Positions 1-9,359 of a stretch of 54,356 nucleotides of DNA are shown here, one piece after another. The translations under genes and the position numbers were made by a program. The stretch is from Mesostigma viride. Its lineage: Eukaryota; Streptophyta; Mesostigmatophyceae; Mesostigmatales; Mesostigmataceae. Numbering within the stretch: the stretch's first letter is position 1; the number at the start of each line of letters is the position of its first letter. The stretch covers positions 1,370,001 to 1,424,356 of the forward strand of contig RPFO01000702.1 in the NCBI GenBank assembly GCA_009746045.1, read 5' to 3'. Under the pieces are notes generated by a model. It saw nothing but the letters and a program-made list of their open reading frames with translations. It searched no databases and was not told the DNA's origin.

Positions 1-1
1 C

Positions 2-322
2 CTTGACGTAACGAAAGAACGCTGCTTATCCTCATTCCCAAGCGCCCACACTGGACTTGCTATCCTTATAGCTTATTATTTATGGCCACACCTTACAAAA
101 TACCAGAAAGCAGTAATGTTATTGTTAGTAACCCTTGTACCGATCTCTAGAATTACCCTCGCAATGCATTATCCGGCCGATATAATTTACAGTATTTTTA
201 TAGTTTACCTTCTAATTTTTTGCAGTAACAAACTGGTTGATTCCCTACAAAATATAATCATACAACCAATAGGTAGGTTTATTGCGAATGCGCTATTTAG
301 CCAGAACTCTCTAAGTTCATAA
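2..322 (+). CDS. PAP2-family phosphatase, 3' part (5' end outside window)
   Basis: The reading frame is open from the window edge, so the gene is 5'-truncated by the window and not by mutation. The visible 106 residues carry two of the three signature blocks of the PAP2 (type 2 phosphatidic acid phosphatase) superfamily: PSAHT in place of the usual PSGH, and SRITLAMHYPAD, which fits SRxxxxxHxxxD with the catalytic His and Asp present. Hydrophobic segments around and after these blocks fit a membrane protein whose active site faces the periplasm. Family members dephosphorylate phosphatidate, undecaprenyl pyrophosphate or lipid A, and the substrate cannot be told from this piece. The next gene is convergent and lies only two bases away. 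Confidence 0.85.
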   Translation, partial: LDVTKERCLSSFPSAHTGLAILIAYYLWPHLTKYQKAVMLLLVTLVPISRITLAMHYPADIIYSIFIVYLLIFCSNKLVDSLQNIIIQPIGRFIANALFSQNSLSS

Positions 323-324
323 GG

Positions 325-1935
325 TTAATTAAAACTTTCAGCTTTGGCACTTTTCCATAAATCCGCATACACCCCTTGAGCAGCTGGGTCTAAAAGTTCA
401 CCAGTTTTCACCATTGGATAGATTTCAGCAAAGCTTTTGCTAACTCCTATATCCGTATATTTTCTGACATGAGAAGCATCGAGCTCCTCTGGACTACTTA
501 ACCCAAACGCCCCCACAATTTCGGAAAAATCAGATAATACACGGCGATGAAAATTGCTTACACGTAGTGATTTATCTGGTACATCTAGTGATTTCCATCT
601 ATGCTTATTTTGCGTCGCAATGCCGGTTGGGCACTTATCGGTATTACATTGAAGAGATTGTATACAACCAAGAGCAAACATCATCGCTCTTGCGGCATTA
701 CAAGTATCAGCCCCCAGAGCGATTTTCGTTAGCATATCATAACCAGTTGCTACTTTACCACTGGCAATTAAACGCATCCTATTTCGTAAACCTGCGCCTA
801 CTAGAACATTATGAACAAAAGTTATTGCCTCATTAATAGGAGTCCCCACCTTATCGGCAAAAATCAAAGGGGCTGCACCAGTGCCTCCTTCTGCTCCGTC
901 AACTGTAATAAAATCAGGGATTATACCTGTGTCAATCATTGCCTTACACAGAGCCATAAACTCGCCTCTATGCCCTATACATAATTTAATACCGACTGGT
1001 TTCCCCCCGCATAAATTTTTAAGCTTAGCAAGAAATTCAAGTAACCCTATAGGTGTAGAAAATTCAGGATGCATAGGAGGAGATATTGCGTCAACTCCTA
1101 CCTCAAGCATCCGGATTCTAGCAATTTCTTCAGTAACTTTTACTCCAGGTAAAATGCCCCCATGAGCAGGTTTAGCTCCTTGAGATAACTTTAACTCAAC
1201 CATCTTGACTATGTCATCACTAGAATTTTCTACAAAAGCTTCGGGATTAAACCTGCCGTTTTTATAACGGCAACCGAAATAACCGGTACCGATCTGCCAA
1301 ATAATATCTCCGCCATTCTCAAGATGATAAGGGCTAATTGCTCCTTCTCCGGTATTATGAGCGAAATTACCAATTTTTGCTCCTTTGTTTAAAGCCCTAA
1401 TAGCATTTGGACTAATTGCTCCAAAACTTATACCAGAAATATTTAGCCTTGATGCACTGTAGGGTTTTGTACAATCGCCGCCAAAAATCACTCTATTTTC
1501 ATCCTCCCTAACATGTTTAGGCGCAAGAGAATGATAAGAGAATTCATAACCTATAGCTGTTATATCATTCTTAGTACCAAAAGCTATCGTATCCCTCACT
1601 CCTTTAGCTTTCTGATATACAAGTGATCTTATTTCCCTGCTAAAAGGTGTACCATCTTTGTCTGATTCAACAAAATACTGTTGAATTTCTGGTCTAATAA
1701 ACTCAAACATGTACCGCAGGTGACCAATCACTGGGTAATTACGCAGAATAGTATGCTTAGTCGAAAAAATATCCCATAGCCCTATTACAATATAGGGAAT
1801 TAAAAAATAAAGAATATATAGCGCAGCTTCTGAGAATTGATAAGCAATAAAAGTAGTAACTAACCCACTTACAGAAATTAAATAATATAACCTGCGCATA
1901 TATACCGCTTTATTTTTACTTAGGTTTTGACCCAA
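325..1935 (-). CDS. FMN-binding glutamate synthase-like protein, membrane anchored
   Basis: The 536-residue protein resembles the FMN-binding synthase domain of glutamate synthase large subunits, in the stand-alone form without the glutaminase domain. Two hydrophobic segments lie in residues 1-55, so the protein is probably membrane anchored with a cytoplasmic barrel. The synthase domain covers roughly residues 130-500. It shows the glycine-rich FMN and phosphate region (VDGAEGGTGAAP) and a cysteine cluster of the 3Fe-4S type (CIQSLQCNTDKCPTG). Without an amidotransferase domain it cannot use glutamine by itself. Related stand-alone proteins occur widely in Alphaproteobacteria, including Rickettsiales, but their substrate is not settled. 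Family assignment is firm and physiological function is not. Confidence 0.88.
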   Translation of the reverse strand: MGQNLSKNKAVYMRRLYYLISVSGLVTTFIAYQFSEAALYILYFLIPYIVIGLWDIFSTKHTILRNYPVIGHLRYMFEFIRPEIQQYFVESDKDGTPFSREIRSLVYQKAKGVRDTIAFGTKNDITAIGYEFSYHSLAPKHVREDENRVIFGGDCTKPYSASRLNISGISFGAISPNAIRALNKGAKIGNFAHNTGEGAISPYHLENGGDIIWQIGTGYFGCRYKNGRFNPEAFVENSSDDIVKMVELKLSQGAKPAHGGILPGVKVTEEIARIRMLEVGVDAISPPMHPEFSTPIGLLEFLAKLKNLCGGKPVGIKLCIGHRGEFMALCKAMIDTGIIPDFITVDGAEGGTGAAPLIFADKVGTPINEAITFVHNVLVGAGLRNRMRLIASGKVATGYDMLTKIALGADTCNAARAMMFALGCIQSLQCNTDKCPTGIATQNKHRWKSLDVPDKSLRVSNFHRRVLSDFSEIVGAFGLSSPEELDASHVRKYTDIGVSKSFAEIYPMVKTGELLDPAAQGVYADLWKSAKAESFN

Positions 1936-2104
1936 TATGAATTTATAAGTATAATTTCAGTTTTTATTAAAACTAACTTTTCTACTGTTTACTTACTTAA
2001 TCTTGTAAAATACCCTGCTATTTCCGGCATAAAATACTGCTAATTAGAATTAAAATGCAATTTAAGTTTAACACTAATAACAATAATAGAAAAAAAGCAT
2101 TATA

Positions 2105-3400
2105 TTAAGTTATCCTTTCTTCCGAGGCTGGTAAAAAGAAATTCCCTTGCATTCCACCTATTTTTATATCAATCAGAAATTTAGCAATCTCACCATTTTC
2201 CACAAATTCAGCAACGGTTTTTATGCCTAGATCAGCTGCCAGTTTAATAAGAGTTTCAACAAAAAACCGACTGTGATCGTTTCTTAATATGTCCCTTATA
2301 TAACTACCATCAATTTTTATAATATCGATTGGTAAATTTAAAAGCTGTTGAAAAGAAGTAAAACCAGAGCCAAAATCATCCAAAGCAAATTTACAACCAT
2401 ACTTATGCAAAGTATCAATAAAACTTTTAATAGCTTCGAAATCATCGTTTAAAGATGTTTCCGTGATTTCAATGATTAACCTTGTTGCCACATCGTACTT
2501 TTTAAGCAATATTTCTAATCTCTTTAGTAATCTGTGATTTAGCACACCAACATTAGAAATATTTACTGAAAGGCTGATCTTTTTATCCCTAGCAAGCTCT
2601 GATATTGCCATCTCTATTACTGTAAAATCAACAATACTAATTAACCCCTTACTTTCAGCATCGCATATCATTGGCCCGACTGATATCCATTTATTTTCTT
2701 TGTTTTTAACCCTTAATAAGCATTCATAGTAAATAATATTTCCTGTTTCACGATCGACCACAGGCTGATACATAAATTTAGCAGTTTGCTCAAGTAAAGC
2801 ACTTCTTAATAGGTTAAGTTGTACGTTTCTCGCTCTTAATTCATTAATATCAACTGGGTCATCATCGTAATTAAAATAATAGGATTTATCACTTGAAGTA
2901 AAATTTCCATAATTCAATAAAGCAAGCAATTTTGTTGCTTTATTACCTACATCTTGAGGAAAACTTATGCTTCCTATTGAACATTTTAGGTAACTTTCCG
3001 GAGATTCTTTATCAACGTATAGCTGCACCTGAGAATAAATAGAATAAGCTAGCTCCTCCGCTATTTTGTTATCATTTGGAATCAAAATATATAATTTGGT
3101 GGCATCTGTATCTTTTATAATTTTACACCCTTCTACTTTCTGGCACGCAATATCTACAACAACATAAAATTTTTCAACAATCTTGCTTGGGTGATCAAAT
3201 AATATGCTGAGTTCATTTTTATTGACCAAACAAACTACCATCATAGTACCTTGCTTGCACCTTTCTATTTCCTGTTGCAAATCTGTAGTGGCCTCATTTT
3301 CGTAGTTCATATCCTCTAACACCAAATGAAAATTACCGATCAAGAACAACTTGCCATTCTCATTAATCAGCGATATTATCGTAGCAAAACTATAATACAT
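2105..3400 (-). CDS. EAL-domain cyclic-di-GMP phosphodiesterase
   Basis: The C-terminal half (about residues 195-425) is an EAL domain, which hydrolyses c-di-GMP. Catalytic positions look intact: the E of ECLLR (the EAL motif reads ECL), the N of SVNIS, IEITET, the DDFGSG pair, the lysine in IIKIDGS, the glutamate of AEFVEN, and the Q of MQGNFF. The N-terminal ~190 residues have a GGDEF-like length and secondary structure, but no GGDEF motif is visible, so a diguanylate cyclase role is unlikely. No membrane segment is evident. The longest frame starts only 19 bases from the divergent bolA start and has no ribosome site. An internal ATG at 3310, preceded by AGAGG, is a plausible true start giving 401 residues. 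Confidence 0.88.
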   Translation of the reverse strand: MYYSFATIISLINENGKLFLIGNFHLVLEDMNYENEATTDLQQEIERCKQGTMMVVCLVNKNELSILFDHPSKIVEKFYVVVDIACQKVEGCKIIKDTDATKLYILIPNDNKIAEELAYSIYSQVQLYVDKESPESYLKCSIGSISFPQDVGNKATKLLALLNYGNFTSSDKSYYFNYDDDPVDINELRARNVQLNLLRSALLEQTAKFMYQPVVDRETGNIIYYECLLRVKNKENKWISVGPMICDAESKGLISIVDFTVIEMAISELARDKKISLSVNISNVGVLNHRLLKRLEILLKKYDVATRLIIEITETSLNDDFEAIKSFIDTLHKYGCKFALDDFGSGFTSFQQLLNLPIDIIKIDGSYIRDILRNDHSRFFVETLIKLAADLGIKTVAEFVENGEIAKFLIDIKIGGMQGNFFLPASEERIT

Positions 3401-3419
3401 TCACAATTTTTAAAAAAGC

Positions 3420-3674
3420 ATGAAGAGACAAGAAACAATTGAACAAAAATTAAGTGTGTTAAAGCCACAATATTTAGAAATTATCAACAACAGTTACCTT
3501 CATAACAGTCACAATTCCAGCCCTGCCAATGGTGAATCCCATTTCACTATCAAGATTTTAGCAGATTCCCTCTGCCCTCACCCACTACTTGCTCAACATA
3601 AGATTATTAAAAACTTATTAAAAGAAGAATTTAGTAGAGGTCTTCATGCTTTATCAATTATAATAGTCAAATGA
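3420..3674 (+). CDS. bolA: BolA-family protein
   Basis: At 84 residues this has the usual BolA length. It shows the family's ESHFTIKILADSL core followed by a helix (HPLLAQHKIIKNLLKEE) and the closing segment GLHALSI. BolA proteins bind [2Fe-2S] clusters with monothiol glutaredoxins and help traffic iron-sulfur clusters. In Alphaproteobacteria the gene often stands near other stress or iron genes, but no glutaredoxin lies next to it here. It is divergent from the EAL gene and is followed 27 bases later by the UbiK-like gene in the same direction, so the two may be co-transcribed. Confidence 0.88.
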   Translation: MKRQETIEQKLSVLKPQYLEIINNSYLHNSHNSSPANGESHFTIKILADSLCPHPLLAQHKIIKNLLKEEFSRGLHALSIIIVK

Positions 3675-3701
3675 TAAAATAAATATTAGGTATACCTCTT
3701 T

Positions 3702-3911
3702 ATGAATCAAGAAAGTATAATAAAGGTTCTGGCTGGGGCTACTATGGTAGCTAAAAAAACTTCTGAAAGTTTAAAGGAGAAAAGCTCAGAGTATATTAAA
3801 GAAAAAATTTTACAAAATGAATTTGTTACTCGTGAAGAGTATAATCAACTTCGCCAGCTTGTGTTGAAATTATCAGAAGAAATTAAAACTATAGAAAAAA
3901 AGCTTCATTAA
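3702..3911 (+). CDS. ubiK: UbiK/BMFP-like accessory factor, short coiled-coil protein
   Basis: This is a 69-residue helical protein. Its C-terminal half, from FVTREEYNQL onward, matches the pattern of the UbiK (BMFP/YqiC) family: a 'vtreEfd' segment followed by a heptad-rich coiled coil ending at the C-terminus. UbiK trimerises through that coiled coil and assists ubiquinone biosynthesis at membranes in aerobes. The N-terminal half is amphipathic, rich in Lys and Ser, and could bind lipid. The short length and low complexity limit certainty. It is the second gene after bolA. Confidence 0.65.
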   Translation: MNQESIIKVLAGATMVAKKTSESLKEKSSEYIKEKILQNEFVTREEYNQLRQLVLKLSEEIKTIEKKLH

Positions 3912-4057
3912 CTGCTTATATAGTAATTACTTTACATCAACTTTTAATTTATTTTTTTGTAGCAAATCAAAATTTTGATATAATAATGCTTAAGCATGCT
4001 AACCTGAAGTTCGTGTTGCTGATTGCGCATTTAACTAAGTAATATGGAGAAGAGATA

Positions 4058-4498
4058 ATGAATAACAATAACCCTTTTGAGTTTTTTCAATCATTTATGA
4101 ACCAAGAAAACTTGGCAAAATCAATGAAATGGATGCCAAATATGGATATGTCATCCCTTGGGAATATAATGAAGGACACTGCTGAAGCTATTACATCTAC
4201 CAACCAGCTCATTTCAGATACTGTTCAATCGATTGCAAAAAGGGGAGCTGACTCTTTTCAAAAAAATACTTCTGAAATGTTTAATACAATGAAAGAAGCT
4301 GCCTCAGCTGGGGATGTTGAACAAATTGCCAATTGCCAGCAAAATTACTGGAGATCAACAGTAGAACACAACATCAATAGCGCTAAAGAAATTTTAGACA
4401 TAGCATCTAAATCTTCAATAGAAGTGCTAGAAGTTATGGGCAAAAACTTTACTGAAAAAATGAATAAACCTTTTGCTGCAAAAACTAAGCATAATTAA
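4058..4498 (+). CDS. Phasin family protein
   Basis: The protein has 146 residues, no membrane segments and high predicted helix content. The middle (AITSTNQLISDTVQSIAKRG) and the C-terminal part resemble phasins, the amphipathic proteins that coat polyhydroxyalkanoate granules. The start is supported by a GGAGAAG ribosome site about six bases upstream of the ATG. No PHA synthase lies in the window; scoA/scoB at 12 kb handle acetoacetyl-CoA, which could link to the same carbon store, but that is inference. A stem-loop terminator follows at 4530-4567. Confidence 0.75.
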   Translation: MNNNNPFEFFQSFMNQENLAKSMKWMPNMDMSSLGNIMKDTAEAITSTNQLISDTVQSIAKRGADSFQKNTSEMFNTMKEAASAGDVEQIANCQQNYWRSTVEHNINSAKEILDIASKSSIEVLEVMGKNFTEKMNKPFAAKTKHN

Positions 4499-4529
4499 AA
4501 GATATTTAAATTAAGTTATTTAAGGCGTG

Positions 4530-4567
4530 TCGGTAGTATGGTTAATTTTCCCTGCTACCGATTTTTT
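4530..4567 (+). terminator. Rho-independent terminator after the phasin gene
   Basis: A seven-base stem (TCGGTAG at 4530-4536 with CTACCGA at 4555-4561) closes an 18-base loop and is followed directly by a run of six T residues. It lies 32 bases after the phasin stop codon and points the same way. Confidence 0.75.
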
Positions 4568-4743
4568 ATACGCTAGAAAATAATATCGGAATTGATTATT
4601 AATAATCCAAATTTATTAACTGCATTCTCACAGCCAAACGATAGCAGGAAAATATATAAACATTAACTAAGATACTATGGATAAGAAGCGATAACCTTAA
4701 ATGATCATGCTATAACGAGTTACCACCGAAAAGCTTAGCGCAG

Positions 4744-4781
4744 AAATAAAAACTGCAATAAGCAAATAGCAATTGCTTATT
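4744..4781 (-). terminator. Terminator of ftsY
   Basis: A nine-base perfect stem (AATAAGCAA at 4757-4765 with TTGCTTATT at 4773-4781) overlaps the ftsY stop codon. Read on the minus strand, the stem is followed by GCAGTTTTTATTT, giving the U-rich tail of an intrinsic terminator. Confidence 0.65.
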
Positions 4782-5691
4782 TGATGCCAACTAAGGCTTT
4801 AGAAAAATCTATATAGTTAAACGGTTTTAAATCTTCTACCCCTTCCCCCACTCCTATAAAATATACTGGTAAGGAATATTTTTCTGATATGCCTATAATT
4901 ACACCGGCTTTTGCCGTGCCATCTAATTTTGTAACAACTAGACCTGAAATTGAAACAAGTCGCTTAAATTCTTCTGTTTGCACAAAAGCGTTCTGACCGG
5001 TAGTAGCATCTATAACTAATAAAATATGGTGAGGAGCTGATTGATCGACTTTTTGTATAACCCTCACTATTTTCGCTAATTCATCCATTAAGTTCTTTTG
5101 GTTATGCAACCTACCTGCAGTATCTATAAACAGCACATCTATATTACGATCATATGACTCAGTAACAGCTTTATAAGCAACACTTGCAGGATCAGATTTT
5201 TCTTCTCCCATAAATAAAATAGCGCCAGTTTTTTCTGCCCACTTAGCTATTTGATCGGTAGCTGCTGCTCTAAAAGTATCACAAGCAGCAATCGCCACTT
5301 TCTTACCCTCACGAGCATAAAATGATGCCAATTTACCTATAGAAGTGCTTTTACCATTACCATTGACACCGCATACTAAAATAATGTTTAGGCCACTATT
5401 TAGCTGAAATTTACGGTCATGCTTTTCCATAAGTTCAGCAATAGTCAAAGCAAGTTCAAGTTTAACTTCATCAGCTGTTACTTCTCTGTTAAATTTTTTC
5501 TTCTTTAAAAGATTAACAATCTGTTCTGCGACCTTTACACCAGTATCAGAGGATATAAGAAGCTCTTCCAACTCGTTTAAGCTGTTTAAATCAAGCTTTT
5601 TCTTATTAAAGATACTTTCTATCCCAACACTTAATTTGTTGGAAGTTTTACTAAGGGCAGACTTTAACTTATTAAAAAAACCTGACATCAT
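4777..5691 (-). CDS. ftsY: Signal recognition particle receptor FtsY
   Basis: FtsY is the SRP GTPase receptor that docks ribosome-nascent chain complexes at the Sec translocon. The 304-residue protein has the short alphaproteobacterial form, without the long acidic A domain of enteric FtsY. The N domain covers about residues 1-95 and the G domain 100-300. GTPase motifs are visible: GVNGNGKST at 108-116, the insertion-box region CDTFRAAATDQ, DTAGR at 190-194, and TKLDG at 254-258. The gene stands alone and ends in its own terminator; the upstream neighbour is tamB, 180 bases away. Confidence 0.97.
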   Translation of the reverse strand: MMSGFFNKLKSALSKTSNKLSVGIESIFNKKKLDLNSLNELEELLISSDTGVKVAEQIVNLLKKKKFNREVTADEVKLELALTIAELMEKHDRKFQLNSGLNIILVCGVNGNGKSTSIGKLASFYAREGKKVAIAACDTFRAAATDQIAKWAEKTGAILFMGEEKSDPASVAYKAVTESYDRNIDVLFIDTAGRLHNQKNLMDELAKIVRVIQKVDQSAPHHILLVIDATTGQNAFVQTEEFKRLVSISGLVVTKLDGTAKAGVIIGISEKYSLPVYFIGVGEGVEDLKPFNYIDFSKALVGIK

Positions 5692-5872
5692 CTACCTAAA
5701 AATTGCTTTTCTTAACTTCTTTTTATAACAAAACTGTTTATATAGGTAGTACGGGATTTTCATAATTATCTTTCTAGTATTTATCAGATTCAAGTTAGCA
5801 CAAAAAGTACTTTATGTAAATCTAACCATTATTTTTTATTAATATTATTAATTAAATTAGCCTTATGTTTTA

Positions 5873-8800
5873 CTAATAATTAACACGCCAATTAATTCCA
5901 AAAGAGCTATTACCTTTTTCTCCTGTTATTGCCTCAAGAGATATTTTAGGCGTTAATTCTACTTCTATTTTAGTTTTTGTGCCAAAAGCCTCATTACCCT
6001 GTTCTATTTCTAGATACACTTTATCTGTAAGATATTTCCCAACTCCTACATAAGAGCTTTCCGTATTATCATCTTCCTTAATGCTAATATCATCAACTCC
6101 TAAAATTTTCCTGCCCAAACCAACAGGGTCAAATCCTCCTCCATTACCAGATAATTTTCGCATTCCGTTAGCAAGACCAATAGCTTGACCTGGAGAAATA
6201 CTATCCGGATTCTTTCCAAATAAGAGAAGCGATAGAGCGTCTTGCTGGCTAAGCGATGGGGTAGATTCAATTCTTATATCAGGTGTAAAAATAGACCCTC
6301 CTAATATCAACCTTATTTCTGTATCTCCTACTACTGTTGCACCCACTATATTTAAGTAAGGAGAAGGAGAAATTGGCCCATTAAAGGTTAATATACCTTC
6401 TTTAACGGTTAAAAGCTTCCCAAATTCTTGATATCTACCTCTTATCGATCTAAGTTCACCAAAAATGTTTGGATTACTAACATTACCGGCAATTGTTAAA
6501 TTTCCTGCAAGAAGAGTATTTACTCCTCTTCCCCTTACATAAACCTGCTGTTTTGCATTTAGACCAACATCTAGATCTAATACATAAGGTAATGGTTTAT
6601 TTTCAGTTTCGTAAATAATTTTACCGCTATTAATAGTTTTAATAACATTTATAGCAGGTATATCTTCCGAAAAATGCTCTGGAACTTTAATTTCCATAGG
6701 TCCAAGGTCAAAGTTTCCTTTAACCAAGGCTTTTTTATTATTACCCAAGACTGAAAGATTTCCAGCCATTTCGCCCTGAAGATAAGGGCTATTTATCAAA
6801 CTAAATTTTTTAGTATTTACATATAATTTAAACGGCAACTCTTTGCTAAGAAATAAATCGCCTTTTGCTTCTAAAAAATTAGAGTAATTATCATAGGCAA
6901 TAAAGTCTAATATTGAAATATTATTATTTTTGGCCAGTATTTTACCAGAAACATCCTTTAGTTTAACTCCGTAGTCCTGATATCTATATTCACCTTTTTC
7001 TAGGCTCATCCCGCCGTTAACTATTAATGACTCAATATTACCAGACGCTGATATTTCCCCGTCCAGATATCCTTGTAATTTATGACCTACAGGTAAAGGT
7101 ATCAAAGACAAAATGTTAATTTTTTTATTCAGAGTAAGATTTGCTTTGAGATTACCCTTTTTCAATATTGAAAATTCAAACGGAGACAAAGAAAAGTTAC
7201 AAGGAACTTGGAGCTTAAAACTTGCCAACTCTCTCTTTTCCTGCTCTATATTAGCGTTAAGGAGCAGTTTATTATTTTCAACATGCGAAGATAATGCTAA
7301 AATCGAAGGAACACTACCTTTAGCAGCAAGATTAGCATTATATATTTCTAATTTGGAATCAAGGAGTGGGGATCGAGAATTACCGCTTAAACTTACACTT
7401 CCGGAAATAAGTGACTGATCAAAAACTGCAGGTAAAAAATTGGAAGCAATAGCTAACGGAAATTTTGTAACCTTTAATGTTCCATTTATCTTAGAATCTT
7501 TACCTTTTAAATCCAAATTTAATTTACCATCATTTGCTATAAGACTTGGAATCACAACTGAGAAATCTTCCCCTAAACTAAGTTTAATAGCTTCTGAAGT
7601 AGCAATTTTAATTTTACCGATTGTACCGCTAATATTATTGATAATTTCAAGATCCACAGCACCTGCCCCGGGTTTCTGCAAATAATTACCGGTTATCTGG
7701 CCATTAGCCTTTAAGTTAATTAGATAAGGTTCTACCGATTCCAAATGCGTAGTAAAATCAATACCTAAGACATTTTCCTTAGCTTGGAAAATAAACGATT
7801 TAATTATCCCGTAATTACTGGCTAATGAACGCAGCTTTATATCGGCATGGCTAATTATAAGTTTTTCGAAATCCTTTAGAGATAAGGAAAAATCGATAAA
7901 ATCACAATTAGCAAGGGATGTAGAAAGGTGCTTACCCTTACCTAAAATATCTAATTGTCCTTTTCCGGCATCAGTTTTTTTATATCCTGCCTTAATATCC
8001 ACTTGCCCTTTTTCTAATAAAGGAAAGAAATCTTTTAACTCATAAATATTATTACTATTTACAGTAAATTCGCCTATTGCACTTTTCCATTTATTATCCA
8101 AAGATAAATTTCCCTTGCCACTTAAATTGCGCCCTTTAACAGTAAAGTCTTTCAAATACATTTGCGCAGCGTTTTTACCTATTTCTCCTCTAGCCTTAAT
8201 AGAAGCCGCATCAAATGAAATTTGGCCATTTATACCCTCTTTATTAACTATTAAATCTGATCGCCAATTTAATTTCGGTAATCGAAAATAGTTCTGGCTT
8301 TCATCTTCAAAAAATACTTCTCCATTGGTAATAATATGAGGGGCAGATAACAACCCGGAAAAATCTATTTTTCCTTTAAACAAACTTTTTAAAGACTTAC
8401 GCTCGGGAAGCAAATATTCTAATAAAGAACTATTATAGTTTGCACTTCCAGCTAAAGAATTCTCTAAAAAATTAATATTAAAATTTCCTGCAAGATTGAA
8501 GTAAGCAGAGGAAAGCTTAAATTCCTCCATAATTAGATTATTATTGGTAAAATCAAACTGGCCTTCAGTATCCAAAACGGCATCAGTTATTAATGATAAT
8601 TTCTCATCAGCTAATCCATTAGCTTCCGGATTAGTTTTTAACTTTGTCCAAAAATGAATTGTTTGGTTTTGAGAATAAAAATTTAGATTAGCAGCAAAAC
8701 TGAAACCAATATCCTCTGAAAGCTCAGTAAGTTCAGAAGATAAAATAAAATTACTAATAGTAATATTTGTAACTTTAATATTAGGTACAAACCCTAATTG

Positions 8801-9193
8801 CTTTTTATTTGTTAAATCCTGTTTTTCGGAATTTAAGTGGGAATTTGGTAGCCTTGTTAAAATTAAATGCTCAGCGGTTATATCCTTTACATTAACCTCC
8901 CCGAGCAATAATAAAGAAGGCGTTATGTTAATACCAAAATTTTCAATAATAAGAAATTCAGCTTTTTTATCACTAAAAATAATTTTCTGAGTTTTTATAC
9001 CTAAAGGCAAAGAAATCTGTAGATTTTCAATTTTTACTTTATAATTATAATCTGTGGCTTCTTCTACAGATCTACTAACAAAGTTAGTGACCATCGCAAT
9101 ACCTCTCTCGGTCTTAAACCATAAAAGAATCGATAATAGCGATATTGTAAATATGATGGTTAAAAATAATAAAGACCGTAATAAAAATTTCAC
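5873..9193 (-). CDS. tamB: TamB-family translocation/assembly module (AsmA-like bridge protein)
   Basis: This is a 1106-residue protein with one N-terminal membrane anchor (about residues 5-27) and a very long beta-rich periplasmic body of repeating strands, as in AsmA/TamB proteins. The last ~330 residues carry the conserved TamB C-terminal (DUF490) region, including KTINSGKIIYET, the FNGPISPSPYLNI block and SQQDALSLLLFGK. TamB-type proteins span the periplasm and are implicated in outer-membrane protein assembly and phospholipid transport. The TamA partner, often adjacent, is not in the window. Length is normal for the family in Rickettsiales. Confidence 0.92.
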   Translation of the reverse strand: MKFLLRSLLFLTIIFTISLLSILLWFKTERGIAMVTNFVSRSVEEATDYNYKVKIENLQISLPLGIKTQKIIFSDKKAEFLIIENFGINITPSLLLLGEVNVKDITAEHLILTRLPNSHLNSEKQDLTNKKQLGFVPNIKVTNITISNFILSSELTELSEDIGFSFAANLNFYSQNQTIHFWTKLKTNPEANGLADEKLSLITDAVLDTEGQFDFTNNNLIMEEFKLSSAYFNLAGNFNINFLENSLAGSANYNSSLLEYLLPERKSLKSLFKGKIDFSGLLSAPHIITNGEVFFEDESQNYFRLPKLNWRSDLIVNKEGINGQISFDAASIKARGEIGKNAAQMYLKDFTVKGRNLSGKGNLSLDNKWKSAIGEFTVNSNNIYELKDFFPLLEKGQVDIKAGYKKTDAGKGQLDILGKGKHLSTSLANCDFIDFSLSLKDFEKLIISHADIKLRSLASNYGIIKSFIFQAKENVLGIDFTTHLESVEPYLINLKANGQITGNYLQKPGAGAVDLEIINNISGTIGKIKIATSEAIKLSLGEDFSVVIPSLIANDGKLNLDLKGKDSKINGTLKVTKFPLAIASNFLPAVFDQSLISGSVSLSGNSRSPLLDSKLEIYNANLAAKGSVPSILALSSHVENNKLLLNANIEQEKRELASFKLQVPCNFSLSPFEFSILKKGNLKANLTLNKKINILSLIPLPVGHKLQGYLDGEISASGNIESLIVNGGMSLEKGEYRYQDYGVKLKDVSGKILAKNNNISILDFIAYDNYSNFLEAKGDLFLSKELPFKLYVNTKKFSLINSPYLQGEMAGNLSVLGNNKKALVKGNFDLGPMEIKVPEHFSEDIPAINVIKTINSGKIIYETENKPLPYVLDLDVGLNAKQQVYVRGRGVNTLLAGNLTIAGNVSNPNIFGELRSIRGRYQEFGKLLTVKEGILTFNGPISPSPYLNIVGATVVGDTEIRLILGGSIFTPDIRIESTPSLSQQDALSLLLFGKNPDSISPGQAIGLANGMRKLSGNGGGFDPVGLGRKILGVDDISIKEDDNTESSYVGVGKYLTDKVYLEIEQGNEAFGTKTKIEVELTPKISLEAITGEKGNSSFGINWRVNY

Positions 9194-9359
9194 TTTATTT
9201 AACTATTTTGTCTAACAGACCATATTTTAGAACTCTATCTAAAAAACACAATGCTTTTTCGTTGCTCCCAATAGCAGATAATATGATAATTATTGACACT
9301 TAAGGTTGTGTATTTTACAATAATGCAATTTTAAGTTAAAAAAACATTTTCAAATAACT

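Noticed and set aside
881-1165. A 94-codon plus-strand frame
   Set aside because: It lies antisense within the glutamate synthase-like gene and has no motif or ribosome site.
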